Below, one piece after another: positions 20,866-32,390 of a stretch of DNA of 64,000 nucleotides. Source of the stretch: Enterobacter vonholyi (GTDB taxonomy: Bacteria; Pseudomonadota; Gammaproteobacteria; Enterobacterales; Enterobacteriaceae); the NCBI RefSeq assembly GCF_008364555.1, contig NZ_VTUC01000038.1:124001-188000 (forward strand), in the 5' to 3' direction. The position numbers and the translations under genes were made by a program. Under the pieces are notes generated by a model. That model made no database searches, was not told the DNA's origin, and was given only the letters and a program-made list of their open reading frames with translations. Every line of letters starts with the position of its first letter. The stretch's first letter is position 1.

Positions 20866-21633
20866 TTAACGGCTCACCACCTTCAGCAGAATTTCGCCGT
20901 ACACCGGCATCAGCGGGTGACGAATCAGCGCGACCAGGGCTACCGCAGCCACACCCAGCGTCAGCGGAGCCAGCCAGAGCAGGCGAGTACGCGGGAGGTA
21001 GCGCGTCAGGCGATCGACACTGGCTTTAGCGCTGCGCCACAGTCGCCAGCAGAGCCAGACCGCCAGCCACAGCAGCAGCGCCGTGCCCAGCAGCAGCCAC
21101 TTAAACTCACCGCTTTGCATCCCGTCCGGAATATCAATGGCAGCACCCGCGAGGATCCCCGGCAGGAAGTAGAACGGCGGCCAGAAGACGCAGCCGATAA
21201 TGTTCGGCACCACGAATTTCGCGACGGGCAGATCCAGCATCCCGGCCACCATTGGCACCAGCGGACGCGTTGGCCCGACAAAGCGCCCGACGAGGATGGT
21301 AAACATGCTGTGCTGATGCAGCGCATGCTCGGTTTTATCCAGCAAGGCTTTGTTCTTTTTCATGAACGACCAGCGGTGCAGCGGCTTCTTAAAGCGCCAG
21401 CCCAGCCAGAAGGAGATCCAGTCGCCGAGCAGGCAGCCGATAATCCCGGCGAGCCACGCCTGCCAGAAATTAACCTCGCCGCTGCCAATCAGCGCACCAA
21501 GCCCTGCCATCATTACGGTGCCGGGCAGGATTAACCCGACGAGCGCCAGCGACTCCAGAAACGCCACCAGCGCCACGGCGATGAGCGAGTACATAACGGA
21601 CTGGGTAATAAAGTGTTCCAGCAATGCCTGCAT
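20866..21633 (-). CDS. yabI: DedA family inner membrane protein YabI
   Basis: 255 residues. The DedA/SNARE-associated core is present: an F-x-E motif (AFLESLALVGLILPGT, 24-39), GRFVGPTRPLVPMVAG around 116-131, and several hydrophobic segments. DedA proteins are linked to lipid transport and membrane homeostasis; a specific substrate for YabI is not established. Near-identical to E. coli YabI (254 residues). It follows araC on the same strand after 128 bases. Confidence 0.95.
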   Translation of the reverse strand: MQALLEHFITQSVMYSLIAVALVAFLESLALVGLILPGTVMMAGLGALIGSGEVNFWQAWLAGIIGCLLGDWISFWLGWRFKKPLHRWSFMKKNKALLDKTEHALHQHSMFTILVGRFVGPTRPLVPMVAGMLDLPVAKFVVPNIIGCVFWPPFYFLPGILAGAAIDIPDGMQSGEFKWLLLGTALLLWLAVWLCWRLWRSAKASVDRLTRYLPRTRLLWLAPLTLGVAAVALVALIRHPLMPVYGEILLKVVSR

Positions 21634-21761
21634 AACTATTCCGGTCAGAAAACGAATCAGCGATTCTGCTTAGCGCCCCGCACCGCGTCAAGGCAACAAT
21701 TGTCTGAATAGTTTACAGGTTGCTTTCCGCATTCACCTGTTTGTTTATCTTTTTTTACCGT

Positions 21762-22607
21762 TTATTCACATCCCGCGCGGAATTCACTCGGGCTGGCACC
21801 GGTACATTTTTTAAATACGCGGGAGAAATAGAGCTGATCCTCAAAGCCTACGTTGCGTCCCACGGTGGCGATGGGCATCCGGGTGGTGCTGAGCAACAGT
21901 TTCGCCTGGCTGATGCGCTGATCTTCACGCCAGCTCAATACGCTGACGCCCAGCTGCTGGCGGAACAGATGCGACAGCCGCGACGGCGACAGGCAGACGT
22001 GCTGAGCAACGCTGGCGATATCAAACTGGCTATCGGCCAGGTGGTCGCTGATGTACTGGCAGGCGTCGCGCACGCGGTTATCCAGCGGCGGGTTAAGCGA
22101 CTCGTTAATCGCCTCCATCCGTCGCAGCAGCAGCTGTTCAAGGAGGTTTATCGCCAGCAGTTCGGCATAGCGACCACCGGCCTGCCCTGCCTCGATAATC
22201 TGGGCAAAAAGCTCGCGAAACTGCGCAAGATGAACCTCGTCCGGGCGATAAAAACCGGTGTGCGCAAAAATTGCTGGCCAGGAAAGCCACTCCTGCCAGT
22301 AGGCGCGCGGACGGAAGTAAACCCACTGGTGATACCACTCTTTGGCCTCAGGATGACGGCCATAGTGGTGGATCTCACCCGGCGGGAACAGCAGGATATC
22401 CCCTGGGCGGCAGACAAACTGCTGGTCACCGTTCTTGATGATTCCTTCCCCTCGCACGGTGAGGTTGAGGATATACCCTTTCATCCCAAGCGGTCGGTCG
22501 ACGTAAAAGTCGAGATATCCCTCAGCCTCGATAGGGGTCAGTCCCGCCACAAGGTGCGCGTTAAACGAGTATCCCGGCAGCAGGGGATCGTTTTGCGTTT
22601 CGGCCAT
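21762..22607 (-). CDS. araC: Arabinose regulator AraC
   Basis: 281 residues. The N-terminal cupin arabinose-binding and dimerisation domain is followed by a linker near 170 and two C-terminal helix-turn-helix motifs ([20 protein letters not shown] and the later [20 protein letters not shown]). It ends at RAGCE, so it lacks the last 11 residues of the 292-residue E. coli form; several enterobacteria share the 281-residue form. Start ATG at 22607 ([15 protein letters not shown]) was chosen over a frame extension to 22643. It represses and activates divergent araBAD. Confidence 0.97.
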   Translation of the reverse strand: MAETQNDPLLPGYSFNAHLVAGLTPIEAEGYLDFYVDRPLGMKGYILNLTVRGEGIIKNGDQQFVCRPGDILLFPPGEIHHYGRHPEAKEWYHQWVYFRPRAYWQEWLSWPAIFAHTGFYRPDEVHLAQFRELFAQIIEAGQAGGRYAELLAINLLEQLLLRRMEAINESLNPPLDNRVRDACQYISDHLADSQFDIASVAQHVCLSPSRLSHLFRQQLGVSVLSWREDQRISQAKLLLSTTRMPIATVGRNVGFEDQLYFSRVFKKCTGASPSEFRAGCE

Positions 22608-22635
22608 AGATTCAGTTCTCCCAAGGGTCCTGAAG

Positions 22636-22653
22636 GAAACCAATTGTCCATAT
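22636..22653 (-). promoter_or_regulatory. araO2 operator
   Basis: AAACCAATTGTCCATAT matches E. coli araO2 and lies in the araC leader, upstream of the araC start. AraC bound here and at araI1 forms the repression loop. Confidence 0.75.
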
Positions 22654-22776
22654 CACTAAAAGCAGCTTAAAAATGGCCCGCGTAAAGATCTAAAAAGCAT
22701 CACGCCGCTTTTACGTCCGCCATGTTTCAGCCTTTCCCCCTGATTTCTTCGCCAGAGCAAGCAGATAACCAGTAAC

Positions 22777-22810
22777 AAAAGTGTCTATAAGTGCGGCAGA
22801 AATGTCCACA
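22777..22810. promoter_or_regulatory. araO1 operator (two AraC half-sites)
   Basis: The segment AAAAGTGTCTATAAGTGC with the following AAATGTCCACA matches E. coli araO1 left and right halves. AraC bound here represses its own gene. Confidence 0.7.
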
Positions 22811-22817
22811 TTGAATA

Positions 22818-22833
22818 TTTGCACGGCGTCACA
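22818..22833 (+). promoter_or_regulatory. CRP site of the ara control region
   Basis: TTTGC-ACGGCG-TCACA lies between araO1 and araI1, at the E. coli CRP position. The right half is a perfect consensus half-site. Confidence 0.75.
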
Positions 22834-22846
22834 CTTTCCGTTGTAA

Positions 22847-22884
22847 CAGCAATTTAGTCCATAAGATTAGCGGATCCTGCCTGA
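22847..22884 (+). promoter_or_regulatory. araI1 and araI2
   Basis: CAGCAATTTAGTCCATA (22847-22863) and TAGCGGATCCTGCCTGA (22868-22884) are the two directly repeated AraC half-sites, 21 bases apart. The second overlaps the PBAD -35, as in E. coli. Confidence 0.8.
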
Positions 22885-22910
22885 CGACTTTTTCCCCCAG
22901 TCTCTAATGT
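22881..22910 (+). promoter_or_regulatory. PBAD promoter
   Basis: CTGACG (22881-22886), 18 bases, then TAATGT (22905-22910). E. coli PBAD has CTGACG-18-TACTGT. The araB start is 35 bases after the -10. Confidence 0.75.
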
Positions 22911-22944
22911 TCTTCCATACCTGTTTTTTCGATGGAGCAACACC

Positions 22945-24654
22945 ATGGCAATTGCGATTGGCCTCGATTTTGGCAGCGATTCGGTTCGCGCGCTGGCAGT
23001 GGACTGTACGTCCGGCCAGGAGATAGCAACCAGCGTTGAGTGGTACCCGCGCTGGCAAGAGGGGCGCTACTGTGATGCGCCGAACAACCAGTTCCGCCAC
23101 CACCCGCGTGACTATATCGAGTCGATGGAAGCGGCGATCAAAACCGTCCTGGCCGAACTGACTGACGCCCAGCGAGCTGAGATTGTGGGGATTGGCGTCG
23201 ACAGCACCGGCTCCACGCCAGCCCCTGTGGATGCCGAAGGACGCGTGCTGGCGCTGCGCCCGGAGTTTGCCGACAACCCGAACGCCATGTTCGTGCTGTG
23301 GAAAGACCACACCGCCGTGGAAGAGGCCGAAGCCATTACGCGCTTATGCCATCAGCCCGGCAAAACAGACTACTCGCGCTACATCGGCGGGATTTACTCC
23401 AGCGAATGGTTCTGGGCCAAGATCCTCCACGTCACCCGTGCCGACGACTCCGTTGCGCAGGCTGCCGCGTCATGGGTTGAACTGTGCGACTGGGTGCCTG
23501 CCCTGCTCTCCGGCACCACCCGCCCGCAGGATATCCGCCGCGGTCGCTGCAGCGCCGGGCATAAATCCCTGTGGCATGAAAGCTGGGGCGGCCTGCCGCC
23601 TGCCGCGTTCTTTGATGAACTCGACCCGATTATCAACAAGAGGCTGACATACCCGCTGTTTACCGACACCTTCACCGCCGATGTTCCCGTCGGCACCCTC
23701 TGCGAAGAGTGGGCAACGCGCCTCGGTCTGCCGCAGAACGTGGCGATCTCCGGCGGCGCCTTTGACTGCCATATGGGCGCCGTGGGCGCGGGCGCACAGC
23801 CAAACACGCTGGTCAAAGTCATCGGGACTTCCACCTGCGACATCCTGACGGCGGATAAAGCCACCGTCGGCGACCGCGCGGTGAAAGGCATCTGCGGACA
23901 GGTTGACGGCAGCGTGGTGCCGGACTTCATCGGCCTGGAAGCCGGTCAGTCCGCGTTTGGCGATATCTACGCCTGGTTTGGCCGCGTGCTGGGCTGGCCG
24001 TTGGACCAGCTGGCGGCGGCGCATCCTGAACTGAAAACACGGATAGCCGAGAGCAAAAAGCAGCTCCTGCCGCAGCTCACCGAAGCCTGGGCAAAAAATC
24101 CTTCTCTCGATCACCTCCCGGTGGTGCTGGACTGGTTTAACGGCCGTCGTACGCCGTTCGCCAACCAGCGTCTGAAAGGGGTGATTACCGATCTCAACCT
24201 GGCGACCGACGCGCCTGCGCTGTTCGGCGGCCTGATTGCCGCAACGGCCTTCGGCGCCCGCGCGATTATGGAGTGCTTCACCGGGCAGGGTATCGACGTG
24301 AATAACGTGATGGCGCTGGGTGGTATTGCCCGTAAAAACTCGGTGATCATGCAGGCCTGCTGCGACGTGCTGAACCGTCCGCTGCAGATTGTGGCCTCCG
24401 ATCAGTGCTGCGCGCTGGGCGCGGCGATTTTCGCCGCCGTGGCCGCAGGCGTCCATGCGGATATCCCGACCGCTCAGCAGCATATGGCGAGCGCCGTCGA
24501 AAATACGCTCCAGCCGCGTGCCGAGCAGGCACAACGCTTTGAACAGCTTTATCAGCGCTACCAGCAATGGGCAAAAAGCGCCGAACTTCACTATCTCCCT
24601 GTCGCCGCCCCGGCCAAAAGCACCGCGGACACTACGGCAACCCTGACCCATTAA
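22945..24654 (+). CDS. araB: L-ribulokinase
   Basis: 569 residues, FGGY carbohydrate kinase family. The ATP-binding start [16 protein letters not shown] (7-22) and the later [11 protein letters not shown] and [10 protein letters not shown] segments are present. It phosphorylates L-ribulose to L-ribulose 5-phosphate, the second step of arabinose catabolism. GGAG lies seven bases before the ATG. First gene of araBAD. Confidence 0.98.
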   Translation: MAIAIGLDFGSDSVRALAVDCTSGQEIATSVEWYPRWQEGRYCDAPNNQFRHHPRDYIESMEAAIKTVLAELTDAQRAEIVGIGVDSTGSTPAPVDAEGRVLALRPEFADNPNAMFVLWKDHTAVEEAEAITRLCHQPGKTDYSRYIGGIYSSEWFWAKILHVTRADDSVAQAAASWVELCDWVPALLSGTTRPQDIRRGRCSAGHKSLWHESWGGLPPAAFFDELDPIINKRLTYPLFTDTFTADVPVGTLCEEWATRLGLPQNVAISGGAFDCHMGAVGAGAQPNTLVKVIGTSTCDILTADKATVGDRAVKGICGQVDGSVVPDFIGLEAGQSAFGDIYAWFGRVLGWPLDQLAAAHPELKTRIAESKKQLLPQLTEAWAKNPSLDHLPVVLDWFNGRRTPFANQRLKGVITDLNLATDAPALFGGLIAATAFGARAIMECFTGQGIDVNNVMALGGIARKNSVIMQACCDVLNRPLQIVASDQCCALGAAIFAAVAAGVHADIPTAQQHMASAVENTLQPRAEQAQRFEQLYQRYQQWAKSAELHYLPVAAPAKSTADTTATLTH

Positions 24655-24664
24655 GGACACGATG

Positions 24665-26167
24665 ATGACCATTTTTAATAACTATGAAGTGTGGTTTGTG
24701 ATTGGCAGCCAGCATCTGTACGGACCGGAAGCGCTGCAGCAGGTGACAAAACACGCGGAGCACGTCGTTAACGCGCTGAATGCGGAAGCCAAGCTGCCGT
24801 GCAAACTGGTGCTGAAACCGCTGGGCACAACGCCGGACGAAATCACTCACATCTGCCGCGACGCCAACTACGACGATAAATGCGCCGGTCTGGTGGTGTG
24901 GCTGCACACCTTCTCCCCCGCAAAAATGTGGATCAACGGCCTGTCTATCCTCAACAAACCGCTGCTGCAGTTCCACACCCAGTTCAACGCCTCCCTGCCG
25001 TGGGACAGCATCGACATGGACTTTATGAACCTGAACCAGACCGCGCACGGCGGCCGCGAGTTTGGCTTCATCGGCGCGCGTATGCGTCAGCAGCATGCGG
25101 TCGTGACTGGCCACTGGCAGGATGGCAAAGCGCAACAACGTATCGGCTCCTGGATGCGCCAGGCAGTCTCTAAGCAGGATACCCGCCACCTGAAAGTGGT
25201 GCGTTTCGGCGACAACATGCGTGAAGTGGCGGTCACCGACGGCGACAAAGTGGCCGCGCAGATCAAGTTCGGCTTCTCCGTGAATACCTGGGCCGTGGGC
25301 GACCTGGTGCAGGTGGTGAATGAAATCAGCGATGGCGACGTGAGCGCGCTGGTGGACGAATACGAAAGCAGCTACCGCCTGACGCCTGCGGCACAAATCA
25401 ACGGCGACAAGCGCCAGAACGTGCTGGACGCGGCGCGCATCGAGCTGGGCATGAAGCGCTTCCTGGAACAGGGCGGTTTCCACGCCTTTACCACCACCTT
25501 TGAAGATCTCCACGGTCTGAAACAGCTGCCGGGCCTGGCGGTACAACGCCTGATGCAGCAGGGCTACGGCTTTGCGGGCGAGGGCGACTGGAAAACTGCC
25601 GCTCTGCTTCGCATCATGAAGGTGATGTCGACCGGTCTGCAGGGCGGCACCTCCTTTATGGAGGACTACACCTACCACTTCGAAAACGGCAACGACCTGG
25701 TGCTCGGCTCGCACATGCTGGAAGTCTGCCCTTCCATCGCGGTAGAGGAAAAACCGATCCTGGACGTGCAGTACCTCGGTATTGGCGGTAAAGCCGATCC
25801 GGCGCGTCTGATCTTCAACACCCGCACGGGCCCGGCCATCAACGCCAGCCTGATCGATCTGGGCGATCGTTTCCGCCTGCTGGTGAACTGCGTCGATGCG
25901 GTTGAAACCCCACATTCTCTGCCGAAACTACCGGTCGCCAACGCCCTGTGGAAAGCACAGCCGGATCTGCCGACCGCTTCAGAAGCCTGGATCCTGGCCG
26001 GCGGCGCGCACCACACCGTCTTCAGCCACGCGCTGGATCTGAACGACATGCGTCAGTTTGCCGAGCTGCACGATATCGAGCTGACCGTCATTGATAACGA
26101 TACCCGCCTGCCCGCCTTCAAGGACGCGCTGCGCTGGAACGAAGTCTATTACGGTTCAAAACGCTAA
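24665..26167 (+). CDS. araA: L-arabinose isomerase
   Basis: 500 residues from the second of two tandem ATGs (24662 and 24665). The second agrees with the E. coli N-terminus [12 protein letters not shown] and leaves AGGA seven bases upstream. The catalytic glutamates and histidines of this Mn2+ enzyme lie in GEGDWK and in HMLEVCPS, with another histidine near the C-terminus. It converts L-arabinose to L-ribulose. The gene follows araB by ten bases. Confidence 0.98.
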   Translation: MTIFNNYEVWFVIGSQHLYGPEALQQVTKHAEHVVNALNAEAKLPCKLVLKPLGTTPDEITHICRDANYDDKCAGLVVWLHTFSPAKMWINGLSILNKPLLQFHTQFNASLPWDSIDMDFMNLNQTAHGGREFGFIGARMRQQHAVVTGHWQDGKAQQRIGSWMRQAVSKQDTRHLKVVRFGDNMREVAVTDGDKVAAQIKFGFSVNTWAVGDLVQVVNEISDGDVSALVDEYESSYRLTPAAQINGDKRQNVLDAARIELGMKRFLEQGGFHAFTTTFEDLHGLKQLPGLAVQRLMQQGYGFAGEGDWKTAALLRIMKVMSTGLQGGTSFMEDYTYHFENGNDLVLGSHMLEVCPSIAVEEKPILDVQYLGIGGKADPARLIFNTRTGPAINASLIDLGDRFRLLVNCVDAVETPHSLPKLPVANALWKAQPDLPTASEAWILAGGAHHTVFSHALDLNDMRQFAELHDIELTVIDNDTRLPAFKDALRWNEVYYGSKR

Positions 26168-26177
26168 AGCACGTAAT

Positions 26178-26203
26178 GCCCGGTGGCGCTGCGCTCGCCG
26201 GGC
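26178..26203. repeat. REP element in the araA-araD gap
   Basis: GCCCGGTGGCGCTGCGC continuing to TCGCCGGGC is the classic enterobacterial REP palindrome. A REP cluster lies at the same place in E. coli. Such elements in an operon can stabilise upstream mRNA. Confidence 0.85.
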
Positions 26204-26215
26204 AGGGAGACAACC

Positions 26216-26911
26216 ATGTTAGAAGATCTCAAACGTCAGGTACTTGAAGCCAACCTGGCGCTGCCAAAGCATAACCTGGTGACCCTGACCTGGGGCAACG
26301 TCAGCGCCGTTGACCGGGAAAAAGGGGTATTCGTGATCAAGCCTTCGGGCGTGGATTACACGGTGATGACCGCAGAGGATATGGTCGTGGTCAGCATCGA
26401 AACAGGTGAAGTGGTGGAAGGAAACAAAAAACCGTCCTCCGATACGCCGACCCACCGCCTGCTGTACCGCTCATTCCCGACCATCGGCGGTATCGTGCAT
26501 ACCCATTCACGCCATGCCACCATCTGGGCGCAGGCGGGCCAGTCCATCCCGGCGACAGGCACCACCCACGCGGACTACTTCTACGGCACCATTCCCTGCA
26601 CTCGTCTGATGACCGATGCAGAAATCAACGGCGAGTATGAGTGGGAAACCGGCAACGTGATCGTTGAAACCTTCGAAAAACGGGGAATCGACGCGGCGCA
26701 AATGCCCGGCGTGCTGGTGCACTCCCACGGCCCGTTTGCCTGGGGGAAAAACGCAGAAGACGCGGTGCATAACGCCATCGTGCTTGAAGAGATCGCCTAT
26801 ATGGGGATCTTCTGTCGCCAGCTGGCGCCGCAGCTGCCGGATATGCAGCAAACCCTGCTGGATAAGCATTACCTGCGCAAGCACGGCGCGAAGGCCTACT
26901 ACGGGCAGTAA
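26216..26911 (+). CDS. araD: L-ribulose-5-phosphate 4-epimerase
   Basis: 231 residues from the ATG at 26216 (MLEDLKRQ), class II aldolase fold. Zinc-binding histidines are in [10 protein letters not shown] and VLVHSHGPF. It produces D-xylulose 5-phosphate for the pentose phosphate pathway. The open frame extends 11 codons upstream across the REP, but GGGAG is eight bases before the chosen ATG and the family starts here. Last gene of araBAD. Confidence 0.98.
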   Translation: MLEDLKRQVLEANLALPKHNLVTLTWGNVSAVDREKGVFVIKPSGVDYTVMTAEDMVVVSIETGEVVEGNKKPSSDTPTHRLLYRSFPTIGGIVHTHSRHATIWAQAGQSIPATGTTHADYFYGTIPCTRLMTDAEINGEYEWETGNVIVETFEKRGIDAAQMPGVLVHSHGPFAWGKNAEDAVHNAIVLEEIAYMGIFCRQLAPQLPDMQQTLLDKHYLRKHGAKAYYGQ

Positions 26912-26912
26912 A

Positions 26913-26928
26913 CTGTATATAAACCCAG
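26913..26928 (+). promoter_or_regulatory. LexA box of polB (dinA)
   Basis: CTGTATATAAACCCAG fits CTG-N10-CAG with an AT-rich core. polB is a known SOS gene with a LexA box in this position in E. coli. It begins two bases after the araD stop. Confidence 0.85.
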
Positions 26929-26940
26929 CATTAAAATCTT

Positions 26941-26970
26941 AACCAGGCTATAATCAGGCCTGGTTTTGTT
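26941..26970 (+). terminator. araBAD terminator
   Basis: AACCAGGC and GCCTGGTT form an 8-bp stem with a nine-base loop, followed by TTGTT. It lies inside the polB leader, between the LexA box and the polB GTG. Confidence 0.7.
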
Positions 26971-26985
26971 TTCTGGGATAACGGC

Positions 26986-29343
26986 GTGGCGCAGGCGCAA
27001 GAAGGCTTTTTACTGACCCGACACTGGCGGGATACCCCTCAGGGCACCGAGGTCGCGTTCTGGCTGGCGACGGATAACGGTCCGCTGCACGTTACGCTCC
27101 CGCCGCAGGAATCCGTGGCTTTTATTCCGGAAGCGCACGTCGAAAAAGTGAAAGAGCTGCTGCGCGGCGAAAACGGCTGGCGTATCACTCCGCTTGAGCT
27201 GAAAGATTTCCACCGTCAGCCGGTTTATGGCCTCTACTGTCGCGCCCATCGTCAGCTGATGCGCTATGAAAAACTGCTGCGCGAAGCAGACGTGACGCTC
27301 TACGAAGCGGATATCCGCCCACCGGAACGCTTTCTGATGGAGCGGTTTATTACCGCGCCCGTCTGGGTGGACGGCATCGCGCATAACGGCAGCCTCGTTA
27401 ACGCGCGGCTGAAGCCGAACCCGCACTACCGCCCGCCGCTGAAGTGGGTATCACTGGATATCGAAACCACCCGCCACGGCGAACTGTACTGCATTGGTCT
27501 GGAAGGCTGCGGCGATCGGGTTGTCTATATGCTCGGGCCGCCGAATGGTAATGCCTCCGCGCTGGATTTCCGGCTTGAGTACGTCAACAGCCGCCCGCAG
27601 CTGCTGGAGAAGCTTAACCAGTGGTTTGCCGACTACGATCCCGACGTCCTGATCGGCTGGAACGTGGTGCAGTTCGATCTGCGCGTGCTGCAAAAGCACG
27701 CCGAGCGTTACCGCATTCCGCTGATGCTCGGGCGCGGCAACAGCGAGCTGGAATGGCGCGAGCACGGTTTTAAGAACGGCGTCTTCTTCGCCCAGGCGAA
27801 CGGTCGCCTGATTATCGACGGCATTGAGGCGCTGAAATCCGCCTTCTGGAACTTCTCTTCATTCTCCCTCGAGGCGGTGGCGCAGGAGCTGCTTGGTGAA
27901 GGTAAATCCATCGACAACCCCTGGGACAGAATGGACGAGATCGACCGGCGCTTTAACGAAGACAAGCCCGCGCTCGCCACCTATAACCTGAAAGACTGCG
28001 AGCTGGTCACGCAGATATTCCATAAAACCGAGATTATGCCGTTCCTGCTGGAGCGCGCGACGGTGAACGGCCTGGCAGCTGACAGACACGGCGGCTCCGT
28101 GGCGGCTTTCAGCCACCTCTATTTTCCGCGGATGCACCGGGCAGGATACGTCGCCCCCAACCTTGGGGACGTGCCGCCGCAGGCCAGCCCCGGCGGATAT
28201 GTCATGGACTCCCGACCAGGATTGTATGACTCCGTTCTGGTGCTGGACTACAAAAGCCTCTACCCGTCGATAATTCGCACCTTCCTGATCGACCCCGTCG
28301 GGCTGGTGGAAGGCCTGGCCCAGCCGGATGATGAACACAGCACCGAAGGCTTCCTCGGCGCACGCTTCTCGCGGGAAAAGCACTGTCTGCCTGAGATAGT
28401 GGGAAACATCTGGCACGGCCGAGATGAGGCCAAGCGCCACGGCAACAAGCCGCTATCGCAGGCGCTGAAAATCATCATGAACGCCTTTTACGGCGTGCTG
28501 GGCACCAGCGCCTGCCGCTTCTTTGACCCGCGTCTGGCGTCGTCGATCACCATGCGCGGACACGAGATCATGCGCCAGACCAAAGCGCTGATTGAGTCCC
28601 GGGGCTATGACGTCATCTACGGCGACACGGACTCCACCTTTGTATGGCTTAAGGGTGCGCATTCCGAAGACGATGCCGCGCAAATCGGCAAAGCGCTGGT
28701 TACCTTCGTGAACGACTGGTGGCAGGAACATCTGCAGAAAGCGCGCTTAACCAGCGCGCTGGAGCTTGAATTTGAAACCCATTTTGCCCGCTTTTTAATG
28801 CCCACCATTCGCGGTACCGATCAGGGCAGCAAGAAGCGCTACGCCGGGCTAATTCAGGAAGGCGACGCGCAGCGGATGGTCTTTAAAGGGCTGGAGACGG
28901 TACGTACCGACTGGACGCCGCTGGCGCAGCAGTTCCAGCAGACGCTTTATCTGCGGGTGTTCCGCAATGAGCCGTATCAGGACTACGTGCGCGAGACGAT
29001 AGCCAGCCTGATGGCGGGCGAACTTGACGCGCAGCTGGTGTACCGCAAGCGCCTGCGCCGTCCGCTGGCGGAGTACCAGCGTAACGTTCCTCCGCACGTC
29101 CGCGCCGCGCGTCTGGCAGATGAAGAAAACGTCCGCCGCGGCCGCGCGCCGCAGTATCAGAACCGGGGGACCATCAAATACGTCTGGACGATTAACGGCC
29201 CGGAACCGGTGGATTATCAGCACTCGCCTCTGGATTATGAACACTATCTGACGCGTCAGCTTCAGCCGGTTGCCGACGGAATTTTGCCCTTCATCGACGA
29301 TGATTTTGCTACACTGGTTACAGGGCAACTTGGCCTATTTTGA
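26986..29343 (+). CDS. polB: DNA polymerase II
   Basis: 785 residues, family B polymerase. Exo I contains DIETTRHGE (near 157-165). The polymerase motifs are [11 protein letters not shown] (A), [12 protein letters not shown] (B) and [10 protein letters not shown] (C), with the C-terminal clamp-binding QLGLF. It functions in replication restart and translesion synthesis under SOS control. The start is GTG, with the E. coli-like N-terminus [14 protein letters not shown] carrying two additional residues. Confidence 0.98.
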   Translation: MAQAQEGFLLTRHWRDTPQGTEVAFWLATDNGPLHVTLPPQESVAFIPEAHVEKVKELLRGENGWRITPLELKDFHRQPVYGLYCRAHRQLMRYEKLLREADVTLYEADIRPPERFLMERFITAPVWVDGIAHNGSLVNARLKPNPHYRPPLKWVSLDIETTRHGELYCIGLEGCGDRVVYMLGPPNGNASALDFRLEYVNSRPQLLEKLNQWFADYDPDVLIGWNVVQFDLRVLQKHAERYRIPLMLGRGNSELEWREHGFKNGVFFAQANGRLIIDGIEALKSAFWNFSSFSLEAVAQELLGEGKSIDNPWDRMDEIDRRFNEDKPALATYNLKDCELVTQIFHKTEIMPFLLERATVNGLAADRHGGSVAAFSHLYFPRMHRAGYVAPNLGDVPPQASPGGYVMDSRPGLYDSVLVLDYKSLYPSIIRTFLIDPVGLVEGLAQPDDEHSTEGFLGARFSREKHCLPEIVGNIWHGRDEAKRHGNKPLSQALKIIMNAFYGVLGTSACRFFDPRLASSITMRGHEIMRQTKALIESRGYDVIYGDTDSTFVWLKGAHSEDDAAQIGKALVTFVNDWWQEHLQKARLTSALELEFETHFARFLMPTIRGTDQGSKKRYAGLIQEGDAQRMVFKGLETVRTDWTPLAQQFQQTLYLRVFRNEPYQDYVRETIASLMAGELDAQLVYRKRLRRPLAEYQRNVPPHVRAARLADEENVRRGRAPQYQNRGTIKYVWTINGPEPVDYQHSPLDYEHYLTRQLQPVADGILPFIDDDFATLVTGQLGLF

Positions 29344-29471
29344 CGCGTGACGAAATGGCTGCCATCCAGTACCATAGCGCCCTTTCCATTCCCGGACCCA
29401 TTTTTCGATGACCGTTTTTTCTGACGGTAGTCGAACTATTGCCTGCAATTAAAGATTAGAGCCGAACAACT

Positions 29472-32378
29472 ATGCCTTTTACACTTGGTCAACGCTGGAT
29501 CAGCGATACAGAAAGCGAACTTGGATTAGGAACCGTCGTAGCAATCGATACGCGTATGGTTACCCTCCTCTTCCCTGCCACCGGTGAAAACCGTCTGTAC
29601 GCTCGCAATGACTCCCCTGTAACCCGCGTGATGTTTAATCCGGGTGACACCGTGACCAGCCATGACGGCTGGCAGCTCAAGATTGAAGACGTAAAAGAAG
29701 AGAATGGACTGCTCGCCTACATCGGGACTCGCCTGGACACCGACGAGTCAAATGTCATCCTGCGTGAAGTGCTGCTCGACAGCAAACTGGTGTTCAGCAA
29801 GCCGCAGGACCGCCTGTTTGCCGGGCAAATCGACCGTATGGATCGCTTCTCCCTGCGCTATCGCGCGCGTAAGTTCCAGAGTGAACAGTACCGCATGCCG
29901 TGGAGCGGCCTGCGCGGCCAGCGCACCAGCCTGATCCCCCACCAGCTGAACATCGCCCATGACGTGGGCCGTCGTCACGCGCCGCGCGTGCTGCTGGCAG
30001 ATGAGGTGGGCCTGGGTAAAACCATTGAAGCAGGCATGATCCTGCATCAACAGCTGCTTTCCGGCGCTGCCGAACGTGTGCTGATTGTGGTGCCAGAAAC
30101 CCTGCAGCACCAGTGGCTGGTTGAAATGCTGCGCCGCTTTAACCTGCGTTTCTCCCTGTTCGACGACGAACGCTATGCCGAAGCGCAGCATGATGCGGAC
30201 AACCCTTTTGAAACCGAACAGCTGGTGATCTGTTCCCTGGACTTCGTGCGCCGCAGCAAGCAGCGTCTAGAGCACCTGTGCGATGCCGAGTGGGATTTGA
30301 TGGTGGTCGACGAAGCGCACCACCTGGTCTGGAGTGAAGACGCGCCGAGCCGCGAATATATGGCTATCGAGCAGCTTGCCGAGCGCGTGCCTGGCGTCCT
30401 GCTGCTGACCGCAACGCCGGAACAGCTGGGTCTGGAAAGCCACTTCGCCCGTCTGCGCCTGCTCGATCCAAACCGTTTCCACGACTTCGGGCAGTTTGTG
30501 GAAGAACAGAATAACTACCGTCCGGTTGCGGATGCCGTCGCGCTGCTGCTGGCGGGCAAGCGTCTTTCTGATGATGAACTCAACACCCTGAGCGATCTGA
30601 TTGGCGAGCAGGATATCGAGCCGCTGCTGCAGGCCGCTAACAGCGACAGCGAGAACGCGGAATCCGCGCGTAAAGAACTTATCGACATGCTGATGGATCG
30701 CCACGGCACCAGTCGCGTGCTGTTCCGTAACACCCGTAACGGCGTCAAAGGCTTCCCGAAACGCGAGCTGCACACCATCAAGCTGCCGCTGCCGACGCAA
30801 TATCAGACGGCCATTAAAGTTTCCGGCATTATGGGCGCGCGCAAAACGCAGGAAGAGCGCGCTCGCGACATGCTCTACCCGGAACAAATCTACCAGGAAT
30901 TTGAAGGCGATACCGGCACCTGGTGGAACTTCGATCCGCGCGTAGAGTGGCTGATGGGCTACCTGACCGCGCACCGTTCCCAGAAGGTGCTGGTGATCTG
31001 CGCCAAGGCGGCCACCGCGCTGCAGCTGGAGCAGGTCCTGCGCGAGCGCGAAGGCATTCGCGCCGCCGTGTTCCACGAAGGCATGTCCATCGTTGAACGC
31101 GACCGCGCCGCAGCGTGGTTTGCCGAAGAGGACAGCGGCGCTCAGGTTATGCTGTGCTCTGAAATCGGTTCTGAAGGCCGTAACTTCCAGTTCGCCAGCA
31201 ACCTGGTGATGTTCGATCTGCCGTTTAACCCCGATCTGCTGGAGCAGCGTATCGGCCGTCTGGACCGTATCGGTCAGGCCCATGATATTCAGATCCACGT
31301 GCCATATCTGGAAAAAACGGCCCAGTCCGTGCTGGTGCGCTGGTTCCACGAAGGTCTGGACGCGTTTGAACATACCTGCCCGACGGGCCGCACCATTTAC
31401 GATCAGGTGCATGGCGATCTGATCGGCTACCTGGCCGCGCCGGAAAACACCGACGGCTTTGACGAGCTGATTAAGTCCTGTCGTGAGAAGCACGACGCGC
31501 TAAAAGCGCAGCTGGAACAGGGCCGCGACCGCCTGCTTGAGATCCACTCCAACGGCGGTGAAAAAGCGCAGGCGCTTGCCGAAAGCATTGAAGAACAAGA
31601 TGATGACACCAGTCTGATCAGCTTCTCCATGAACCTGTTCGACATCGTCGGCATCAACCAGGACGACCGCGGCGAGAACCTGATTGTCCTGACCCCGTCC
31701 GATCACATGCTGGTTCCGGATTTCCCGGGCCTGCCGGAAGATGGCTGTACCATCACCTTCGAGCGTGATGTGGCGCTGTCCCGCGAAGATGCCCAGTTTA
31801 TCACCTGGGAACACCCGCTGATCCGTAACGGGCTGGACCTGATCCTCTCCGGCGATACCGGCAGCAGCACCATCTCCCTGTTGAAGAACAAGGCGCTGCC
31901 GGTGGGTACCCTGCTGCTGGAGCTGATCTACGTTGTGGAAGCGCAGGCGCCGAAACAGCTGCAGCTCAACCGCTTCCTGCCGCCAACGCCTGTCCGCCTG
32001 CTGCTGGACAAAAACGGTACGAACCTGGCGGGACAGGTTGAATTCGAGAGCTTCAACCGACAGCTGAGCGCGGTGAACCGCCATACCGGCAGCAAGCTGG
32101 TTAACGCGGTCCAGCAGGACGTGCACGCTATTCTGCAACAGGGCGAAACCCAGATCGAGAAAGCGGCCAGAGCGCTGATTGATGCCGCACGCGCGGAAGC
32201 CGACGAGAAACTTTCTGCTGAGCTGTCGCGTCTGGAAGCGTTGAAGGCCGTGAACCCTAACATCCGTGACGACGAACTGGCAGCGATTGAAAGCAACCGT
32301 CAGCAGGTGCTGGAAAGCCTCAACCAGGCTAGCTGGCGCCTGGATGCCCTGCGTCTTATCGTTGTGACGCATCAGTAA
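29472..32378 (+). CDS. rapA: RNA polymerase-associated ATPase RapA (HepA)
   Basis: 968 residues, SWI2/SNF2 ATPase. N-terminal Tudor-like domains precede Walker [10 protein letters not shown] (near 176-184), the DEAH box VVDEAHHL (near 278) and the C-terminal helicase motif GRLDRIGQ (near 600). RapA binds RNA polymerase and recycles it after transcription. Length equals E. coli RapA. The 128-base gap after polB holds its promoter region, but no strong elements are visible there. rluA follows by 12 bases. Confidence 0.98.
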   Translation: MPFTLGQRWISDTESELGLGTVVAIDTRMVTLLFPATGENRLYARNDSPVTRVMFNPGDTVTSHDGWQLKIEDVKEENGLLAYIGTRLDTDESNVILREVLLDSKLVFSKPQDRLFAGQIDRMDRFSLRYRARKFQSEQYRMPWSGLRGQRTSLIPHQLNIAHDVGRRHAPRVLLADEVGLGKTIEAGMILHQQLLSGAAERVLIVVPETLQHQWLVEMLRRFNLRFSLFDDERYAEAQHDADNPFETEQLVICSLDFVRRSKQRLEHLCDAEWDLMVVDEAHHLVWSEDAPSREYMAIEQLAERVPGVLLLTATPEQLGLESHFARLRLLDPNRFHDFGQFVEEQNNYRPVADAVALLLAGKRLSDDELNTLSDLIGEQDIEPLLQAANSDSENAESARKELIDMLMDRHGTSRVLFRNTRNGVKGFPKRELHTIKLPLPTQYQTAIKVSGIMGARKTQEERARDMLYPEQIYQEFEGDTGTWWNFDPRVEWLMGYLTAHRSQKVLVICAKAATALQLEQVLREREGIRAAVFHEGMSIVERDRAAAWFAEEDSGAQVMLCSEIGSEGRNFQFASNLVMFDLPFNPDLLEQRIGRLDRIGQAHDIQIHVPYLEKTAQSVLVRWFHEGLDAFEHTCPTGRTIYDQVHGDLIGYLAAPENTDGFDELIKSCREKHDALKAQLEQGRDRLLEIHSNGGEKAQALAESIEEQDDDTSLISFSMNLFDIVGINQDDRGENLIVLTPSDHMLVPDFPGLPEDGCTITFERDVALSREDAQFITWEHPLIRNGLDLILSGDTGSSTISLLKNKALPVGTLLLELIYVVEAQAPKQLQLNRFLPPTPVRLLLDKNGTNLAGQVEFESFNRQLSAVNRHTGSKLVNAVQQDVHAILQQGETQIEKAARALIDAARAEADEKLSAELSRLEALKAVNPNIRDDELAAIESNRQQVLESLNQASWRLDALRLIVVTHQ

Positions 32379-32390
32379 CCGGAGCGCAAG

